NCBI GenBank assembly: GCA_016717345.1
Contig: JADKFR010000013.1
Span: forward strand, 62,001 to 126,000
Direction of reading: 5' to 3'
DNA: 64,000 nt
Source: Propionibacteriaceae bacterium
Lineage (GTDB): Bacteria; Actinomycetota; Actinomycetes; Propionibacteriales; Propionibacteriaceae
Shown: positions 35,130-43,551 of the stretch, one piece after another
Position numbering within the stretch: position 1 is the stretch's first letter
Layout of the letters: the number at the start of each line of letters is the position of its first letter
Notes under the pieces: generated by a model
The model's database searches: none
Seen by the model: only the letters and a program-made list of their open reading frames with translations
Told to the model about the DNA's origin: nothing
Translations under genes and position numbers: made by a program

Positions 35130-35230
35130 CCGGCGATCGGCGGACCTGGCCGCTGATTGCGGGCCGGGCAGCTGTGGTTGCGGACATGTTTCGTCGCTTT
35201 CCTCGCCTAGCCAGGTCCGGCCACGAGGTC

Positions 35231-35806
35231 TCAGATGAAGATGATCTGGGCCCCCTCGGAGATTTCCATGAAGTCGGTTGCGCTGATGATGCCCTCGACG
35301 CCATCGAACAGGTCGGCTTCGTTCAGCTTCATCATGTCGAACGACATTCGGCAGCCCCACAGGTGGCCACCCATCTCGACGATCTGTTCGAGGAAGTCCG
35401 GTACCTCGGGGATCTCCAGGTCGTCGATCTGCTTCTTCATCATCGTGGTGGCGACCTTCGTCATGCCGGGGATGGCACCCATCATGGCCGGGATCGGCAT
35501 CCTGGGGGCCTGCACAAGGTGCATGGCAGTGTTCCCAAGCATGGTGAACTTCAGGTCGTCCATCCGGCCTTTGGTGATCATGTCGAAGCCCCAGAAGGTG
35601 AAGAAGAGGTGCGTCTCAATACCCTCCCCAAGCGCGGCCGAGCCGAGGACGAGCGCCGGGTAGGCCATGTCGAGGTTTCCCTTGGAGCAGATGATGACCA
35701 GCTTGCGCCCGGGCGGGGTCTCCGAGGAGGCTGCCGGTGCAACGGCGGTCTCGGTGCCGAAGTCGGGCACGATCGGGGTGTCGGTGATGGTGTCGGTTAT
35801 GGTCAT
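35231..35806 (-). CDS. DsrE2-like sulfur relay protein (DsrE/F family)
   Basis: A 191-residue protein with a 33-residue Thr/Pro-rich extension. The DsrE2-type core then reads LVIICSKGNLDMAYPALVLG, THLFFTFWGFDMI, MGAIPGMTKVATTMMKKQ and a C-terminal part with GCRMSFDMM. Two cysteines typical of the family are present (Cys40 and Cys152). DsrE2 proteins transfer sulfane sulfur in persulfide relays. It is the last gene of a three-gene minus-strand unit (flavoprotein, TusE-like, DsrE2), five bases after the TusE-like gene. The exact acceptor is unknown. Confidence 0.85.
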   Translation of the reverse strand: MTITDTITDTPIVPDFGTETAVAPAASSETPPGRKLVIICSKGNLDMAYPALVLGSAALGEGIETHLFFTFWGFDMITKGRMDDLKFTMLGNTAMHLVQAPRMPIPAMMGAIPGMTKVATTMMKKQIDDLEIPEVPDFLEQIVEMGGHLWGCRMSFDMMKLNEADLFDGVEGIISATDFMEISEGAQIIFI

Positions 35807-35811
35807 TCCTC

Positions 35812-36126
35812 TCAGACACAGCCCTTGGGCTTGGGAAGCCCGGCGATGTAGGACATCTTCTTGGCGGGTTTACCGGGGAACAGCGCGAACAGGTCCTTGA
35901 TGGCGAAGCCGCCGACCTGGCTGACCCGGCGCAGTGTGGCGGTCTCGCCTCTGGCTGGGTAATCGGCCCGCAGGAAGCGGATGGGGGCCCAGTGCGCCTG
36001 GGTCATTTCGATCCCGATCAGACCGGCCAGGGTTGCGCCGAGCGCCTCGTCCCATTGGTCGTAGCTGGTGAGGAATCCTTCGCTGTTCACATCGATCGGA
36101 CGACCGGCGATCATGGTTGTGGGCAT
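35812..36126 (-). CDS. TusE/DsrC-like sulfur carrier
   Basis: A 104-residue protein of the DsrC/TusE family: IDVNSEGFLTSYDQWDEALG at the start and KKMSYIAGLPKPKGCV at the end. The penultimate Cys103, which carries persulfide sulfur in the family, is present. The second C-terminal-arm cysteine of true DsrC proteins is replaced by Ser, as in TusE-like carriers, so disulfide chemistry as in sulfite reduction is not expected. AGGAGA precedes the ATG. Spacing is nine bases to the flavoprotein and five to DsrE2. dsrAB were not seen. Confidence 0.88.
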   Translation of the reverse strand: MPTTMIAGRPIDVNSEGFLTSYDQWDEALGATLAGLIGIEMTQAHWAPIRFLRADYPARGETATLRRVSQVGGFAIKDLFALFPGKPAKKMSYIAGLPKPKGCV

Positions 36127-36135
36127 GGGTTCTCC

Positions 36136-37629
36136 TCAGAACTTGGGGATGATCGGGTCAGGCAGGATGACGGCAGGGTCAGCGGTCGAGTTCACCGCGG
36201 TCCGCGACTCGTAGGCAGGAACGGGGGCCCCGGCTTTGCGGGCAGGGGCCCCCGCGGCCGGCTTGGCGGAGGTCGTGACCAGGGGTTTGGTTTCCAGCCG
36301 GGGTCGCGCTGGTTTCGTCACGGGCGCCGGACGGGTCGGCGTGGGACTGGCCGGTGCCACAGCGGTCGGCATCCCCGTCGCGGCTGCGCTGACATCGTCC
36401 TCGACCCGCTTGCCGGCCAGGCTCATCGCACCGGGCAGGGGGATCGGTCGGCCGGGCAGCAGCAGGTTCCAGTAGACCCAGCGGAAGGCCAGTTTGCCGA
36501 GGTGGTTCAGCCGGGTCTCCTTGAGCAACTTGAACGGGCCCACCACGGGCAACGGGAACTCGCCGGTGAAGGGCTCGGTTGCATAGTTGAAGTCGAGGAG
36601 CATGCCTTTGCCATTGCCGGACTCGATGAAGCAGTTCGCGTGGCCGTCGAAACCGTGGGTGGCAGGCTGGCCGCGGAAGGTGGCCAGGAAGTTGGCGACG
36701 AACACCTCAGCGCTGAAGTGCGCGACCGAACCGGCCTTGGAGGTCTGCAGGGTGCCGCCGTCCCCCAACACGAAGACGTCGGGGTGTGCGAGGCTGGCCA
36801 TGGTGTGCTGGTCGCACGGGACAAGGTTCAGTTCGTCGCCCATCCCAGAGCGGGCGATGTAGTCCGGTCCCATGTTGAGCGGGACGGTCACCAACAGGTC
36901 GAAGCCGATCCGCCGTCCGTCGAAGCCGACCAATTCCTTGGCGTCGTTGTCGATCGATTCCACCGCGAAGTCCGTCTCGAGGCCGACCTGGCGGTCGGTC
37001 AACGCCGTGGCGAGTTCGCGGGAAGCCACTGGCTTGGTGAAGGCGCCGTCCAGCGGGGTCACGTAGGTCAGGTCGGTGCGGTCCCTGATGCGGTGCTTGC
37101 GTAGCCAGTCGTCGGCCAGGAAGGTGAACTCCATCGGCGCCACGGGGCACTTGATGGGCATCTCGGTGATGTGGACGACCAGGCGTCCGCCCCGGAACCG
37201 CCGCATGGCCTCGGTGAGCTTCTGGGCTCCGTCCAACGAGTAGAACTCGTGGATTGAGTTTCCCCACTCGGACCCCTGCATGCCAGGGGTTGCGTCCGGA
37301 CGAGGGGCGACACCGGTCGCGACCACCAGGACGTCGTACGAAAGGGTGCGTCCGTCCGCCAAGTGGACCGTCTTGTAGGTCGGATCCACGCGATCGATCT
37401 CGGTCAGGACCAGATCGACGCCGTCGGTGATGAACTTGTGCCGGGAGCGGACGATGTCGCTGGTGTTGTAGATGCCGAAGGGCATGAACAGGTATCCCGG
37501 CTGGTAGTGATGGGCGTCGTCACGGTCAACCACGGTGATGTGGAGCTCGTGCCTCCCCAGAACGGCACGAAGCTTGTTCGCCACCACGGTGCCAGCGGTT
37601 CCTCCGCCGAGAATGACCAGTCGCTGCAT
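36136..37629 (-). CDS. sulfide:quinone oxidoreductase-like flavoprotein
   Basis: A 497-residue FAD-dependent oxidoreductase. The FAD-binding motif is LVILGGGTAGTVVANKL at the start, LVVATGVAPRPD follows, and VFVLGDGGTLQTSKAG marks the second FAD contact. Cys161 (PIKCPVAPMEF) and the cysteine in HANCFIESGNGKGML sit where the redox cysteines of SQR-type enzymes lie. The last 100 residues are a Pro/Ala/Thr/Lys-rich tail not usual in SQR. ATG 37629 has GGAG upstream; a 16-residue longer start is less likely. A CsoR/CstR-like palindrome overlaps its promoter. Likely substrate sulfide or persulfide, not proven. Confidence 0.82.
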   Translation of the reverse strand: MQRLVILGGGTAGTVVANKLRAVLGRHELHITVVDRDDAHHYQPGYLFMPFGIYNTSDIVRSRHKFITDGVDLVLTEIDRVDPTYKTVHLADGRTLSYDVLVVATGVAPRPDATPGMQGSEWGNSIHEFYSLDGAQKLTEAMRRFRGGRLVVHITEMPIKCPVAPMEFTFLADDWLRKHRIRDRTDLTYVTPLDGAFTKPVASRELATALTDRQVGLETDFAVESIDNDAKELVGFDGRRIGFDLLVTVPLNMGPDYIARSGMGDELNLVPCDQHTMASLAHPDVFVLGDGGTLQTSKAGSVAHFSAEVFVANFLATFRGQPATHGFDGHANCFIESGNGKGMLLDFNYATEPFTGEFPLPVVGPFKLLKETRLNHLGKLAFRWVYWNLLLPGRPIPLPGAMSLAGKRVEDDVSAAATGMPTAVAPASPTPTRPAPVTKPARPRLETKPLVTTSAKPAAGAPARKAGAPVPAYESRTAVNSTADPAVILPDPIIPKF

Positions 37630-37661
37630 GGGGACTCCATTCCGATGTCTGCCCGAAGATA

Positions 37662-37677
37662 ATACCCCTAGGGGCAT
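37662..37677 (-). promoter_or_regulatory. CsoR/CstR-like operator over the sulfur-operon promoter
   Basis: ATACCCCTAGGGGCAT is a 16-base palindrome with one mismatch. It closely resembles the ATACCCC-GGGGTAT half-sites bound by CsoR-family repressors (copper-sensing CsoR, persulfide-sensing CstR). It overlaps TATTAT read on the minus strand (37664-37659), a probable -10 box, and lies 33 bases from the flavoprotein ATG, a position expected for repression. The regulator gene is not in the window. Confidence 0.65.
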
Positions 37678-37790
37678 CCGAGCGGGAGGGCTTGCGCCTG
37701 TTGCTGCTCCAGCGATCAGGCCACTTCATGAAGACGGCGGCGGCGCCCCGGCTTCGGCGCGTAGGCTGTTGGCGCTACCATATGACGTAA

Positions 37791-37804
37791 CGCAAACGTT
37801 TGTG
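37791..37804. promoter_or_regulatory. LacI-type palindrome upstream of tkt
   Basis: CGCAAACGTTTGTG contains the perfect 10-base palindrome CAAACGTTTG with a central CG, the usual look of a LacI-family operator. It is 32 bases before the tkt start, so tkt may respond to a sugar regulator. The LacI gene at 185 is 37 kb away; no link is shown. Confidence 0.45.
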
Positions 37805-37835
37805 AGATTTTCAGAAGCTGAACGAAAGGCCAACG

Positions 37836-39917
37836 ATGACCAACCCGCTGCTCTGGACTGCTGAGGATCGCGTCGCGGTGGACACCGCGCGGGTGCTGGC
37901 CGCTGATGCGGTGGAGCGCGTGGGTAATGGCCATCCCGGCACGGCGATTTCGTTGGCTCCGGTGGCGTACCTGCTCTACCAGAAGGTGATGCGCGCCGAT
38001 CCGTCGGATCCCCAGTGGGTGGGCCGGGACCGGTTCGTGTTGTCGATCGGTCACTCGTCCCTCACCCAGTATGCGCAGTTGCTGCTGGCCGGGTACGGCC
38101 TGGAGGCCGAAGACCTGGCCGCCCTGCGTACCGAGGGTTCCTTGACCCCGGGCCACCCGGAATACGGCCATACCGCCGGGGTGGAAGCCACCACCGGCCC
38201 CTTGGGTGCCGGCGTCGCCAATGCGGTCGGGTTCGCGATGGCGGCGCGCCGGGAGCGGGCCCTGCTGGATCCCAAGACGCCGCTCCATGAGCCCTCGGTC
38301 TTCGACCGACACGTGTACGTGATCGCTGGTGACGGGTGCATGCAGGAGGGCGTCTCGGGCGAGGCGTCGTCGCTGGCCGGGGCGCAGAAGCTGGGCAACC
38401 TCGTTCTCATCTATGACGACAACCGGATTTCGATCGAAGGCGAGACGCAGATCGCCTTCACCGAGGACGTCGCCGCCCGCTATGCGGCGTATGGCTGGCA
38501 CGTGCAGCACGTCGATTGGACCAATGGGGGCACCGGGTACACCGAGAACCTGGAGGCGCTGTACGAGGCGATCGAGTCGGCGAAGGCGGTGACCGATCGG
38601 CCCTCGTTCATCAAGTTGACGACGGTGATCGGCTGGCCGTTGCCGACCAAGGCCGGACATCATTCGGTGCACGGGTCCAAGCTCGGGGCCGAAGAGGTCG
38701 CCGCTCTGAAGCGGGAGCTGGGCTTCGACCCCGAGGCGAGCTTCGCCGTGGACGCCGCCATTCTGAACCACACCCGGAGCCAGGCGGCGGCCAAAGCCGC
38801 CGAAGCCAAGCAGACCTGGCAGCCGGCCTTCGAGGCGTGGCGAGTGGGCAACCCCGACCAGGCCGGGCTGTTCGACCGTCTGGCTGCGGGGGAACTTCCC
38901 CAGGAGCTGGAGGCCGCGCTGCCGACCTTCGCGGCGGGCAAGAAGTCGACCCGGGCGGCCTCCGGTGAGGTGCTCACCGCCCTGGCCGGCGTGGTGCCGG
39001 AGTTGTGGGGTGGCTCGGCCGATCTGGCGGGGTCGAACAACACGACGATGAAGGGGGAGCGGTCCTTCCTGCCCCCGGAGCAGTCCTCGCACGACTTCGT
39101 GGGTGACTACAGCGGCCGGACGTTGCACTTCGGGATCCGCGAGCACGCGATGGGCAACATCCTGAACGCGATCACCATGTCGGGCCTGACCCGCGCCTAC
39201 GGCGGCACCTTCCTGGTGTTCGCCGACTACATGCGCGGTGCCGTGCGGCTCGCGGCGCTGCAGAAGGTGCCCAGCATCTTCGTGTGGAGCCACGACTCGA
39301 TCGGGGTCGGAGAGGACGGCCCGACGCACCAGCCGGTGGAGCATCTGGCGTCCCTGCGTGCGATCCCGGGCCTGGACGTGATTCGTCCCGCGGACGCGAA
39401 CGAGACGGCTTACGCGTGGTTGTGGGCGTTGCGGCACACCGATCGCCCGTCGGCGATCATCCTGTCCCGCCAGGATCTGGTGACGGTGGACCGTTGGCAG
39501 CCGGGGGTCGCCCCCGCGTCCGAGTTGGCCCAGGGCGGCTATTCGCTGGTCGACGCCGAGGGTGAGTTGCAGGTCGTGCTGATCGCCACCGGCTCCGAGG
39601 TGGGGGTGGCTCTGGCCGCCCGCGACCTGCTCCAGACCGAGGGGATCGGTACCCGCGTCGTGTCGATGCCATGCGTGGAGTGGTTCAACGCCCAGCCCGC
39701 GGAGTACCGCAGCCAGGTCATTCCCGCCTCCGCCGCCAAGGTGTCCGTCGAGGCCGGCGTGGCCATGGGGTGGCGCGAACTGGTCGGCGACGCCGGGGAG
39801 ATCGTGTCGATCGAACATTTCGGTGAGTCCGCGGCTGCCGGCCGGCTGTTCACCAAGTACGGCTTCACTGCGGAGAACGTGGCGGACAAGGCCAAGGCCG
39901 CGCTGGCCCGTCGCTGA
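37836..39917 (+). CDS. tkt: transketolase
   Basis: A 693-residue thiamine-diphosphate enzyme exchanging two-carbon units between sugar phosphates in the pentose phosphate pathway. Marks are the N-terminal GNGHPGTAISLAP, the ThDP-binding GDGCMQEGVSGEA with YDDNRISIEG, the catalytic-region sequence HSVHGSKLG, and the pyrimidine domain SIGVGEDGPTHQP. Full length. GAACGAAAGG lies 5-14 bases before ATG 37836. A LacI-type palindrome lies in the 206-base intergenic region shared with the divergent sulfur operon. Confidence 0.96.
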   Translation: MTNPLLWTAEDRVAVDTARVLAADAVERVGNGHPGTAISLAPVAYLLYQKVMRADPSDPQWVGRDRFVLSIGHSSLTQYAQLLLAGYGLEAEDLAALRTEGSLTPGHPEYGHTAGVEATTGPLGAGVANAVGFAMAARRERALLDPKTPLHEPSVFDRHVYVIAGDGCMQEGVSGEASSLAGAQKLGNLVLIYDDNRISIEGETQIAFTEDVAARYAAYGWHVQHVDWTNGGTGYTENLEALYEAIESAKAVTDRPSFIKLTTVIGWPLPTKAGHHSVHGSKLGAEEVAALKRELGFDPEASFAVDAAILNHTRSQAAAKAAEAKQTWQPAFEAWRVGNPDQAGLFDRLAAGELPQELEAALPTFAAGKKSTRAASGEVLTALAGVVPELWGGSADLAGSNNTTMKGERSFLPPEQSSHDFVGDYSGRTLHFGIREHAMGNILNAITMSGLTRAYGGTFLVFADYMRGAVRLAALQKVPSIFVWSHDSIGVGEDGPTHQPVEHLASLRAIPGLDVIRPADANETAYAWLWALRHTDRPSAIILSRQDLVTVDRWQPGVAPASELAQGGYSLVDAEGELQVVLIATGSEVGVALAARDLLQTEGIGTRVVSMPCVEWFNAQPAEYRSQVIPASAAKVSVEAGVAMGWRELVGDAGEIVSIEHFGESAAAGRLFTKYGFTAENVADKAKAALARR

Positions 39918-39959
39918 CCGCTTCGGGCCGGCGACCCGGTTGGCGATAGCCTGCCGGAC

Positions 39960-40892
39960 GTGACGACCCTGGAACCGCGGCGCCTGCGCGCGAACGGCTT
40001 GCTGCTGCTCGCGTCGGCGATCTGGGGCTTCGCGTTCGTCGCCCAGCGCGTGGGTGCGGCGACGATGGGTTCGTTCTCGTTCAACGCCGTCCGGTTCGCG
40101 ATGGGGGCGCTGAGCCTCGTCCCGGTAGTGGCCTGGCTCGACCGCCGGCGCGGGGCCACCGCGGCCCAGCGACGGACGGCGGCCCGGGCGGTGATCATCC
40201 CCGGCCTGCTCACCGGCACCCTGCTGGCCGTCGCGGTGGGCCTCCAGCAGGCCGCCCTGAGCTACACCACGGCGGGCAACGCGGCCTTCATCACCGGGCT
40301 GTACATGGTGCTGGTGCCGGTGGTCGCTGCGCTGCGGGGACACCGCAGCAGCGTGGCCACCGTGGTCGGCATCTGTGCAGCGCTGCTGGGGTTGTTCCTG
40401 ATCAGCGTCACCGATTCGTTCACGATCAACCCCGGGGACCTGTTGGTGCTCGCCTCGACCTTCGTGTGGGCGGCACAGATCCTCGTCATCGACCACTTCA
40501 GTTCGCAGCTGAGTGTGCTGCGCTACTCCATCGCCCAATTCCTGTGGTGCGCCCTCCTCAGCGGCGCCGTCGCGCTCGTCGTGGAACCCGACCCGTTCGG
40601 CGGGATCCCTGACACCGTGGTCCCGCTGCTCTACGGGGGGCTGGTCTCGGTGGGGGTGGCCTACACCTTGCAGGTGGTCGCTCAGCGTGACGCCCTGGCC
40701 AGCCACGCCGCGCTCATCATGTCCGCCGAGGCGGTCTTCGGGGCGCTGGGTGGTGCCCTCTTCCTGGGCGAGAACATGGGAGCACGCGGCTATCTGGGCG
40801 CGGCGCTCATGGTGCTCGGAATCGGGGTCGCGCAGGTCCCCGTCCAGTCGCTCCCTCGCTCTGGGGCGGAGGCGGATGGGGCCCTCACGTAG
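39960..40892 (+). CDS. DMT superfamily transporter (EamA)
   Basis: A 310-residue membrane protein with ten predicted helices in two EamA repeats. The first repeat holds LLLLASAIWGFAFVAQRVG and the second LLVLASTFVWAAQILVIDHFS, ending SAEAVFGALGGALFLGENMGARGYLGAALMV without a long tail. Such proteins export amino acids or metabolites; the substrate is unknown. GTG 39960 is seven bases after TAGCCT (39947-39952), consistent with a leaderless transcript 42 bases after tkt. Confidence 0.88.
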   Translation: MTTLEPRRLRANGLLLLASAIWGFAFVAQRVGAATMGSFSFNAVRFAMGALSLVPVVAWLDRRRGATAAQRRTAARAVIIPGLLTGTLLAVAVGLQQAALSYTTAGNAAFITGLYMVLVPVVAALRGHRSSVATVVGICAALLGLFLISVTDSFTINPGDLLVLASTFVWAAQILVIDHFSSQLSVLRYSIAQFLWCALLSGAVALVVEPDPFGGIPDTVVPLLYGGLVSVGVAYTLQVVAQRDALASHAALIMSAEAVFGALGGALFLGENMGARGYLGAALMVLGIGVAQVPVQSLPRSGAEADGALT

Positions 40893-40904
40893 CATGGTCA
40901 CGGC

Positions 40905-42659
40905 ATGGAACCAAGAGAGGGCACCCCTGTGGCGACGTCGAACCGAAAAGGCCTGTCCCGAACCGCGAAGATCGGCCTCGCGGTAGGAGGCGGTCTGGTC
41001 GCCGTCCTGGCTGGCGGTTATGCGTTGGGCTACGCCTTGGCCGGCGACAACCTGCCCCGCAACGCCGAAGTCTCCGGCGTCACGGTCGGGGGCCTGTCCA
41101 CCACCGATGCCGAAGCACGGCTGCGTGCGGAGCTGGCCCCGAAACTGGTTGCTCCGCTGACCATCACCGCGAACAGCCAGAGCATCACCACGACGGGGAC
41201 CGAGGCCGGCCTGGGAATCGACTACGCAGCCTCCCTCGCCCAGGCCGGAGGCGGTCGCAGCCTGAACCCGATCGCCATCGCCGAGGTCCTGTTCGGTGGC
41301 GGGCCGCTTCCGGCCGTCCTCACCGTCGACCAGGCGAAGCTCGAGGCGGTGGTGACCCCGCTGGCCGAGAAGGTGGAGGTCGCCCCGGTCAACGCCCAAC
41401 TCGCCTACCAGGGCCTGGAGCCCAAGACCACTCCCGGGACGGACGGCACGACGCTGCCTCGCGCGGAGGTGGCCGACGCGGTCGTGGCGGCGTTCCCGGA
41501 TCAGCCGTCCATCACTGTGGACGTGGTGAAGACAGAGCCCGCCATCACCACCGCCGAGGCCGAGCAGGTGCTGGCCAAGGTGGCCAAGCCCGCGGTCGCC
41601 GCGAACGTCACGGTGGACGTCGGCGGCAAGGGCAGGATCGCCATCACCCCTGCGGTGATCGCGAAGACGCTCACGTTCACCAACGTGGACGGAACCCTCA
41701 CCCCGGCCTTCGATGCCAAGGCACTGAACAAGCTGATGGCCGGCGACCTCACCCGCATCGGGCTGAAGCAACCCACCGATGCGTCGTTCACGATCAAGCG
41801 CGGGGGGAAGCCGCAGATCGTGCCGTCGGTGGACGGCCTGGGGATCGACGCACCCGCGCTGTCCTCGGCTTTGATCGGTGTGATCGACAAGAGCGGCGAG
41901 CGGTCGGTGTCCGTCGATGTGGCGGCGCGTCCGGCCGACTTCAGCACCCAGGACGCCAAGAAGGCGGGCGTGAAGCAGGTCACCGGTAGCTTCACGACCT
42001 ACTTCCCCGGATCCGCCTATCGCGTGAACAACATCGGCAAGGCCGCCCGGCTCATCAACGGCACCTATCTGGCGCCTGGCGAGACCTTCAGCATGAACCA
42101 GACCCTCGGCAAGCGCACCGCGGCCGCGGGCTGGATGGCCGGCGGCGCGATCGACGGCGGCAAGATCGTTGAACGGCTGGGGGGCGGCATCTCGCAGGCC
42201 ACGACGACCACGTTCAACGCGATCTTCTTCGCCGGGCTGGAGGACGTGTACCACAAACCCCACTCGCTCTACTTCAACCGCTACCCGGTCGGACGGGAGG
42301 CCACGCTCGACTGGGTGAGCGTTGACATGAAGTTCAAGAACGACTCTCCCTACGGGGTGCTACTGCAGGCGTGGACGACGGGCAGGACCGGCGCCCAGGG
42401 GTCGGTCACGGTCAGGGTCTGGTCAACCAAGCGCTACACCATCAAAACGACCACGCCGGTTCGCAGTAACTACCGCGCACCGGGGGCAACGGTCTACGAC
42501 GACCGCCCCGGCTGCCTGCCACAAGGCGCGATGTCGGGATTCGACGTCAGCTTCTACCGGCTGTTCTATGAGGGCAAGAAGCAGGTGAAGAAGGAGAAGT
42601 TCGCCTGGTCGTACAACTCCCTGACCCCGGTCGTCTGCGGGAAGAAGCCGAAGGCTTAG
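40905..42659 (+). CDS. VanW family protein with peptidoglycan-binding-like repeats
   Basis: A 584-residue cell-surface protein. One N-terminal membrane helix (IGLAVGGGLVAVLAGGYALGYA) anchors it. Two PG-binding-like (YoaR/DUF4384-type) repeats follow, then the VanW domain with GSAYRVNNIGKAARLINGTYLAPGETFSMN, ERLGGGISQATTTTFNAIFFAGL and HPHSLYF-like positions, and a Lys-rich tail. VanW is linked to glycopeptide resistance in some bacteria, without a known activity. ATG 40905 is nine bases after TAGCAT; GTG 40929, preceded by AGAGAGG, is an alternative start. Its end overlaps the next gene by four bases. Confidence 0.82.
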   Translation: MEPREGTPVATSNRKGLSRTAKIGLAVGGGLVAVLAGGYALGYALAGDNLPRNAEVSGVTVGGLSTTDAEARLRAELAPKLVAPLTITANSQSITTTGTEAGLGIDYAASLAQAGGGRSLNPIAIAEVLFGGGPLPAVLTVDQAKLEAVVTPLAEKVEVAPVNAQLAYQGLEPKTTPGTDGTTLPRAEVADAVVAAFPDQPSITVDVVKTEPAITTAEAEQVLAKVAKPAVAANVTVDVGGKGRIAITPAVIAKTLTFTNVDGTLTPAFDAKALNKLMAGDLTRIGLKQPTDASFTIKRGGKPQIVPSVDGLGIDAPALSSALIGVIDKSGERSVSVDVAARPADFSTQDAKKAGVKQVTGSFTTYFPGSAYRVNNIGKAARLINGTYLAPGETFSMNQTLGKRTAAAGWMAGGAIDGGKIVERLGGGISQATTTTFNAIFFAGLEDVYHKPHSLYFNRYPVGREATLDWVSVDMKFKNDSPYGVLLQAWTTGRTGAQGSVTVRVWSTKRYTIKTTTPVRSNYRAPGATVYDDRPGCLPQGAMSGFDVSFYRLFYEGKKQVKKEKFAWSYNSLTPVVCGKKPKA

Positions 42660-43183
42660 GGCTCGGGCGATCGTTCGACGAAGCCCAGGGCAAGTAACCC
42701 GTCGATCAGGGCGGCATCGTCGGTCCGGACCTGCAGGCTGCGAGCCCCCCGATGCGCGGCCCACCAGGCAAGGCGCACGACGTCAGCTCCTGCACAGCTG
42801 ACCCATTCACCCTCCAGCACGCCGTCGGCTTCCTCAGGCACCGTTCCGGGCGGCTGACGGTCCTGCAGCAGGTCGCTGATCCGGATCACCAGGATGCGTC
42901 CTGTGAGACCGGCCCTCCTCGCCAGCGCGTCCAGTTCGTTCACCGGTGTCCGCAACGGGTCCCGGCCTCGGGAGATCGGGACCAAGCGACCGGCGACGAT
43001 GTCAGCGCGGGTGATCTGGTGCTCGACGCCGTGCCGATCCAGGACGGTCAGCGAGTCGGCGTCCATCGCCACCACGAACCCGACGACGTCATGGAAGCCA
43101 TCGGCGAACCGACGCCTCACGCTCACGCGCGCTCCCGGCGCGACGCCTTCCAATCCGTGCCCGCTAGGCTCAGCGTCCCCCAT
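42656..43183 (-). CDS. SH3-like Rv0428c N-terminal domain protein
   Basis: A 175-residue protein. Residues 16-70 form an SH3-like beta module (GARVSVRRRFADGFHDVVGFVV then LTVLDRHGVEHQITRADIVAGRLVP), resembling the N-terminus of the mycobacterial Rv0428c acetyltransferase family. The remaining 100 residues do not show a complete GNAT motif, though VRLAWWAAHRGARSLQVRTDDAAL then LGFVERS could be a reduced one. It lies divergent from fdxA and overlaps the VanW gene end to end by four bases. Function unknown. Confidence 0.6.
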   Translation of the reverse strand: MGDAEPSGHGLEGVAPGARVSVRRRFADGFHDVVGFVVAMDADSLTVLDRHGVEHQITRADIVAGRLVPISRGRDPLRTPVNELDALARRAGLTGRILVIRISDLLQDRQPPGTVPEEADGVLEGEWVSCAGADVVRLAWWAAHRGARSLQVRTDDAALIDGLLALGFVERSPEP

Positions 43184-43230
43184 GAGTTGTACAGTAGGCC
43201 ACGCGCTGAACCCCTGACTGAGGAGCCGAT

Positions 43231-43551
43231 ATGACCTACGTGATCACGCAGACCTGTGTGGACGTGAAGGACCGCGCGTGTGTCGAGGAGTGCCCGGTCG
43301 ACTGCATCTATGAAGGCAACCGCAGCTTGTACATCCACCCCGACGAATGCGTCGACTGTGGTGCCTGCGAGCCCGTCTGCCCCACCGAGGCCATCTTCTA
43401 CGAGGATGATCTCCCCGCTGACCAGGTCGCCTACACGGCCGCCAATGCCGAGTTCTTCGACGAGATCGGTTCACCCGGCGGCGCCGCCAAGCTTGGCGTC
43501 ATCGACTACGATCACCCGCTGATCGCGGCGCTGCCGCCTCAGGGCGAGTGA
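43231..43551 (+). CDS. fdxA: ferredoxin, 7Fe-8S type
   Basis: A 106-residue electron carrier. Cysteines at 9, 17, 21, 25, 40, 43, 46 and 50 give the 3Fe-4S and 4Fe-4S cluster pattern of actinobacterial FdxA/FdxC (CVDVKDRACVEECPVDCIYE and CVDCGACEPVCPTEAI). The C-terminal IDYDHPLIAALPPQ is also typical. GAGGAG precedes the ATG. Its stop overlaps the dapC start by four bases (GTGA), so the two are one operon, as in M. tuberculosis. Confidence 0.96.
   Translation: MTYVITQTCVDVKDRACVEECPVDCIYEGNRSLYIHPDECVDCGACEPVCPTEAIFYEDDLPADQVAYTAANAEFFDEIGSPGGAAKLGVIDYDHPLIAALPPQGE

Noticed and set aside
35141..35219. 10-bp inverted repeat CGGACCTGGC/GCCAGGTCCG between pulA and dsrE2
   Set aside because: The arms are 59 bases apart, so a terminator is unlikely; it could still be chance in GC-rich sequence.
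35231..37629. Dissimilatory sulfate/sulfite reduction suggested by the DsrC-like and DsrE-like genes
   Set aside because: No dsrAB or hdr-type genes are nearby and the carrier lacks the second DsrC cysteine.
37716..42263. Very long open frame on the minus strand opposite tkt, DMT and VanW genes
   Set aside because: It is the antisense shadow of three well-recognised genes, rich in His/Arg/Gly as expected from high-GC antisense frames, with no domain.
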